Shown: in pieces, positions 12,311-14,573 of the stretch | Layout of the letters: every line of letters starts with the position of its first letter | Position numbering within the stretch: position 1 is the first letter of the stretch | Source of the DNA: Pseudomonadota bacterium | Lineage (GTDB): Bacteria > Myxococcota > Polyangia > Polyangiales > Polyangiaceae | Assembly: GCA_023419055.1 (NCBI GenBank) | Contig: JAEZYO010000387.1 | Coordinates: 1-14,573, forward strand | Reading direction: 5' to 3' | DNA length: 14,573 bases | Notes under the pieces: generated by a model | Seen by the model: the letters and a program-made list of their open reading frames with translations, nothing else | The model's database searches: none | Told to the model about the DNA's origin: nothing | Translations under genes and position numbers: made by a program

Positions 12311-13314
12311 TCGCCGGGGAACGGGCGCACGTGATGGATCAGCCCGAAAGATCGAAGCCGGCGGGGGTCTTGGCCCCGCTGCTCGAGTTCGGCCCGCAAG
12401 ACTGGCTGGTGCTCGGCTACCTCTGCGTCCTCAATCTGGCCGGGCTGATGGCGGATCCCCACCCGCTCAAGCTGCGGGTCCAGCTCGAGGTGCTGAGCCT
12501 TCTGCTCGTGCTGGTGGTGACGCTCGTTCTCGTGCGCTGGAAGATCGTCAAGGACAACTGGATTTGTCCGCTCGTTTATCGGCTCGCCATCTACGGCACC
12601 GTGCAGCTGAGCTACTTCTTCTTCCGCAACTACTTGCCCGTCGTCAACCCGAGGGCGCTCGATCTCTCTCTCTATGAGCTGGACCTGCGCTTCTTCGGCT
12701 TCGAGCCCGCGATCTGGCTGGATCGCTTCGTCACCCCGCTCACGACCGAGTGGTTCGCGTTCTTCTACTTCGGCTACTTCTTCGTGCTCGCCGTGCACGT
12801 GATCCCGATCCTGTTCCTGGTTCGGCGCACGCGCCTGCTCGGCGAGTTCACGCTCGGCATGCTCACGCTCTTTTGCACCGGCCACGTGCTCTACATGCTG
12901 GTGCCGGGCTTCGGACCGTTCCGGGCCATGCCGGAATACTTCCAGCACCCCTTCCCGAGCGGACTCTGGCTCGACGACGTGATGGCCACGGTGTCCTCGA
13001 GCGGCGCTCAGAAGGACATCTTCCCTTCGCTCCACACCGGCGCCCCCACCTTCATCACCCTCTTCTCTTATCGGCACCGCGGTTCGATGCCGTTCAAGTA
13101 CACCTGGCCGGTGATGGCGATCTTCGCCATCAACATCATCCCCGCGACCATGTTCCTGCGCTGGCACTACCTCGTGGACGTGGTCGCCGGGCTCTTCCTC
13201 GCCATGTTCGCCCAGTATGTGGCGGCGCGCTGGACCAACCACGAGATTGCGCGGCGCGATCGCCTCGCGCTCTCTCCCAGCTGGCCGCTCTTCGGGCGCC
13301 CGCTTCGGAAATAG
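12307..13314 (+). CDS. PAP2-superfamily integral membrane protein, Aur1/inositol-phosphotransferase-like
   Basis: A 335-residue polytopic membrane protein; I count about six hydrophobic stretches (near 32-50, 61-77, 88-106, 150-172, 180-199, 266-304). The PAP2 catalytic pattern is in the second half: LVPGFGPFR (198-206), FPSLHTG (239-245, H243) and LRWHYLVDVVAG (284-295, with H287 and D291). The replacement of the usual PSGH by PSLH and the HYLVD spacing match the PAP2_3/Aur1-like branch, which includes eukaryotic inositol-phosphorylceramide synthase. It could be a lipid head-group transferase or a lipid-phosphate phosphatase; the substrate is not decidable from sequence. The TTG start is backed by a strong ribosome site and overlaps the upstream stop as TTGA, so translation is coupled. 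A terminator follows after 9 bases. Confidence 0.86.
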   Translation: MIAGERAHVMDQPERSKPAGVLAPLLEFGPQDWLVLGYLCVLNLAGLMADPHPLKLRVQLEVLSLLLVLVVTLVLVRWKIVKDNWICPLVYRLAIYGTVQLSYFFFRNYLPVVNPRALDLSLYELDLRFFGFEPAIWLDRFVTPLTTEWFAFFYFGYFFVLAVHVIPILFLVRRTRLLGEFTLGMLTLFCTGHVLYMLVPGFGPFRAMPEYFQHPFPSGLWLDDVMATVSSSGAQKDIFPSLHTGAPTFITLFSYRHRGSMPFKYTWPVMAIFAINIIPATMFLRWHYLVDVVAGLFLAMFAQYVAARWTNHEIARRDRLALSPSWPLFGRPLRK

Positions 13315-13323
13315 CGCATGAAA

Positions 13324-13353
13324 AAAGGGCGCTCACCGATGCGAGCGCCCTTT
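13324..13353. terminator. bidirectional intrinsic terminator between convergent genes
   Basis: AAAGGGCGCTC (13324-13334) and GAGCGCCCTTT (13343-13353) form a perfect 11-bp stem with an 8-base loop. The A-run 13321-13326 gives a six-T tail on the minus strand, so it is strongest for the lipoprotein gene ending at 13379; on the plus strand, for the PAP2 operon, it has only three Ts. Confidence 0.85.
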
Positions 13354-13378
13354 CGCCGAACGGCGGCCCGTGGCCGGC

Positions 13379-14044
13379 TTACTTCTCGTACACCTGAGCG
13401 GCGGCCATGCCGGAGCCGCCCTTCATGGTGACGATGACCTTCACCGGGGCGCCCATCGGCAGAGCCCACTTGAAGCAGTTCGGCTTTGCACCGACCACCG
13501 CGGTGGTCCCCACCGAGTTGTCGGCTGCCATGACCGCCGCGGGCAAGCCCGGGATCGCGGCGACCGGGACGAGCTGGATGTCCAGGTCGGTCGCCGGCGG
13601 CAGAGCAACGCCCACCACGGTGTAGCACTTGCCCGGGTTCAGCTGGACCTGACCTTCGAGTGATTGACCCGTCTGGAAGTTGCCCGCGATGGCAGAGCCC
13701 ACGGGTTTCGCACCAGGCATCGCGTGCTGCTGCGCGAGCGGTCCGAGCAGTTGCGTGGCGGCCGCTGCGGTCGTCGCGTCTGCGGTCTGAGCCGGCGCGC
13801 CCGTGGTCGCGGTCGCGACCGGAATGGGCGGCGCAGCCGTGGTGGCTGCCGGCGCCGGCGTGGTCGCCGCGGGAGCGGTGGCGGCGGGCTGCTGCTGCAT
13901 GTTTTGACAGAACTGCCCATCGAAGTACTGCCCGGGCGGGCACTGCGTCTGCTGGGGGTTCTGCGCCTGCTTGTCGTCACCACCGCAGGCCATGAGCGCG
14001 GCACTCGCGCAAAGAGCCGCCACCATCGTCGTATTTCGAAGCAT
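13379..14044 (-). CDS. low-complexity lipoprotein of unknown function
   Basis: A 221-residue predicted lipoprotein: signal peptide MLRNTTMVAALCASAALMAC with lipobox LMAC and lipidated C20, then GGDD. It next has a small Cys motif CPPGQYFDGQFC (C35, C46), an Ala/Thr/Pro-rich linker (about 50-98) and a folded-looking C-terminal domain (about 100-221) with a second cysteine pair, C140 and C190, that could form a disulphide. The domain is beta-rich (CYTVVGVALPPATDLDIQLVP, VKVIVTMKGG). I recognise no family. The ATG at 14044 is preceded by AAGGGAG 9 bases upstream. It is monocistronic, with its own promoter-like region and a strong terminator. The Asp after +2 Gly does not clearly predict inner-membrane retention, so the location is open. 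Confidence 0.85.
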   Translation of the reverse strand: MLRNTTMVAALCASAALMACGGDDKQAQNPQQTQCPPGQYFDGQFCQNMQQQPAATAPAATTPAPAATTAAPPIPVATATTGAPAQTADATTAAAATQLLGPLAQQHAMPGAKPVGSAIAGNFQTGQSLEGQVQLNPGKCYTVVGVALPPATDLDIQLVPVAAIPGLPAAVMAADNSVGTTAVVGAKPNCFKWALPMGAPVKVIVTMKGGSGMAAAQVYEK

Positions 14045-14053
14045 CGCTTGAGT

Positions 14054-14060
14054 CTCCCTT
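14054..14060 (-). promoter_or_regulatory. ribosome binding site AAGGGAG for the lipoprotein gene
   Basis: The minus strand reads AAGGGAG, 9 bases, then the ATG at 14044. Confidence 0.6.
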
Positions 14061-14110
14061 CAAGAACACCCGCGGAGGGGTGCTGAAATTCGGATGCGAG
14101 AGCGCCGCCG

Positions 14111-14138
14111 AGTCTAGTCGATCCACGTCGACTGCAAA
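14111..14138 (-). promoter_or_regulatory. candidate promoter for the lipoprotein gene
   Basis: The minus strand carries TAGACT (complement of 14111-14116) with TTTGCA (complement of 14133-14138) 16 bases upstream. Transcription would start near 14104, giving a leader of about 60 bases. A 6-bp inverted repeat, AGTCGA (14116-14121) and TCGACT (14128-14133), spaced by six bases, lies across the spacer and could be an operator. The flanking CTAGACTCGG is identical to 1547-1556. The rest of the 253-base gap (14045-14297) holds no gene that I can support. Confidence 0.45.
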
Positions 14139-14226
14139 GCAGCGCCTTCTGCCATCGTTGCCTGGAAACGCCAGCGCGCGCCTTCGGCTTACACCGGCCA
14201 GCGGCCCGGTCAGCGAGCACAGAAAA

Positions 14227-14255
14227 GCCCGGAGCGACGGGTAGCCGCTCCGGGC
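14227..14255 (-). terminator. intrinsic terminator for the outer-membrane protein gene
   Basis: GCCCGGAGCG (14227-14236) and CGCTCCGGGC (14246-14255) form a perfect 10-bp stem with a 9-base loop; on the minus strand the stem is followed by TTTTCT. It lies about 40 bases after the stop of the gene ending at 14298. Confidence 0.75.
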
Positions 14256-14268
14256 AAAGCGTGACGCC

Positions 14269-14288
14269 CCGCACCCGCCGGGGTGCGG
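14269..14288 (-). other. second GC-rich hairpin just after the outer-membrane protein stop
   Basis: CCGCACCC (14269-14276) and GGGTGCGG (14281-14288) pair over 8 bp around a four-base loop. It begins 9 bases after the stop codon (minus direction) and precedes the terminator. With no T-run it may protect the mRNA 3' end rather than terminate. Confidence 0.4.
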
Positions 14289-14297
14289 AAGATCGAA

Positions 14298-14573
14298 TCA
14301 CCAGTTCTTGACGAAGGTCAGGCGGCCGACGAGTCCGCGGTCACCCGACTGGTCGTTGTCACCGAGCGCCGCCAGGCGCGCGTCCTTTTTGGTCTCGTAA
14401 CCGAGGAAGCCGAAGAAGGTCGCGCCAGGACCGTAGTTGAGCTTCGCGATACCGCCGACCGGGAAGCTCGTGATCCCGTCCTGGTCGGCGTTGAGGCCGA
14501 AGGTCGGCTCGATCGCCGGACCGATCCCGAAGTCTTCGACGAAGTTGTAGGTGAGGAAGGTGCGGTTATAGAG
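14298..14573 (-). CDS. C-terminal part of a beta-barrel outer-membrane protein, cut by the window edge
   Basis: The minus strand is open from 14573 to a TGA at 14298-14300, giving 91 residues with no start in view. The translation alternates hydrophobic and polar residues in strands separated by Gly/Asp/Asn-rich turns: LYNRTFLTYNFVEDFGIGP, GIAKLNYGPGATFFGFLGYE, and a last strand GRLTFVKNW. A terminal aromatic residue on an amphipathic last strand is the recognition signal for the BAM machinery, which supports an outer-membrane barrel. Acidic loops (NADQDG, GDNDQSGD) look like extracellular or periplasmic turns. The family (porin or other barrel) cannot be decided from this fragment. It has its own terminator at 14227-14255. 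Confidence 0.75.
   Translation of the reverse strand, partial: LYNRTFLTYNFVEDFGIGPAIEPTFGLNADQDGITSFPVGGIAKLNYGPGATFFGFLGYETKKDARLAALGDNDQSGDRGLVGRLTFVKNW

Noticed and set aside
12211..13242. 343-codon minus-strand frame opposite the PAP2 gene
   Set aside because: His/Glu/Arg-rich translation that is simply the complement of membrane-helix codons; no recognisable domain.
13800..13900. Possible tandem DNA repeat in the Ala/Thr/Pro-rich linker
   Set aside because: The bases are only loosely periodic; it is low-complexity coding sequence, not a defined repeat array.
13167..13943. Minus-strand frame of 258 codons overlapping the low-complexity lipoprotein
   Set aside because: Same strand but a different frame, Arg/His/Gly-rich; the lipoprotein frame has a lipobox, ribosome site and terminator.
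1..14573. CRISPR array, insertion sequence, phage genes or tRNA
   Set aside because: No regularly spaced repeats, transposase or integrase motifs, terminal inverted repeats or cloverleaf-like sequence seen on either strand.

Overview
The window reads as chromosomal DNA from a high-GC deltaproteobacterial-type organism, most likely a myxobacterium (Sorangium/Polyangiales-like). The pointers are: strong G/C third-position bias in every gene; a DUF2330-type protein ending in a MYXO-CTERM-like tail; a lipoprotein with two AgmX/PglI-C-terminal-like modules; a Hanks-type Ser/Thr kinase with a long disordered tail and C-terminal membrane segments; a small PilZ protein; and frequent lipoproteins. I see no phage, transposon, tRNA, rRNA or CRISPR signature, and coding density is very high: no gene-free stretch exceeds about 260 bases.

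Layout. (1) 1-4877, plus strand: the 3' three-quarters of acetyl-CoA synthetase; a LicC-like nucleotidyltransferase overlapping a HAD-IB phosphatase; a two-module lipoprotein; a pteridine-reductase-like SDR; and an 85-residue acidic protein. Spacings run from a 22-base overlap to 37 bases. (2) 4867-6077, minus strand: PilZ then a coiled-coil lipoprotein with a degenerate OmpA-like domain, read from a promoter region shared with the divergent gene. (3) 6210-7391, plus: a secreted stand-alone penicillin-binding transpeptidase. (4) 7392-10757, minus: the DUF2330/MYXO-CTERM protein followed by the Ser/Thr kinase, with a perfect 10-bp dyad between them. (5) 10919-13314, plus: a compact three-gene operon of a CoA-pyrophosphatase-like Nudix enzyme, a zinc-ribbon membrane protein with a winged-helix-like tail, and a PAP2/Aur1-like integral membrane enzyme, closed by a strong bidirectional terminator. 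(6) 13379-14573, minus: a low-complexity lipoprotein, a 253-base intergenic region with promoter and terminator, and the C-terminal 91 residues of a beta-barrel outer-membrane protein cut by the window edge.

How the genes may work together. Region 1 mixes acetate activation with what may be a head-group pair (nucleotidyltransferase plus phosphatase). Regions 2 and 3 are cell-envelope functions around a divergent promoter. Region 5 couples a nucleotide-cleaning enzyme, an undescribed membrane zinc-ribbon/winged-helix protein and a possible lipid head-group transferase.

Most worth following up: the zinc-ribbon/winged-helix membrane protein and its operon; the recurring CTAGACTCGG / GCTAG hexamer placed at leaderless distance from start codons; and the 26-bp dyad whose six-base centre is a similar -10-like hexamer. 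I found no clearly new defence or mobile system.
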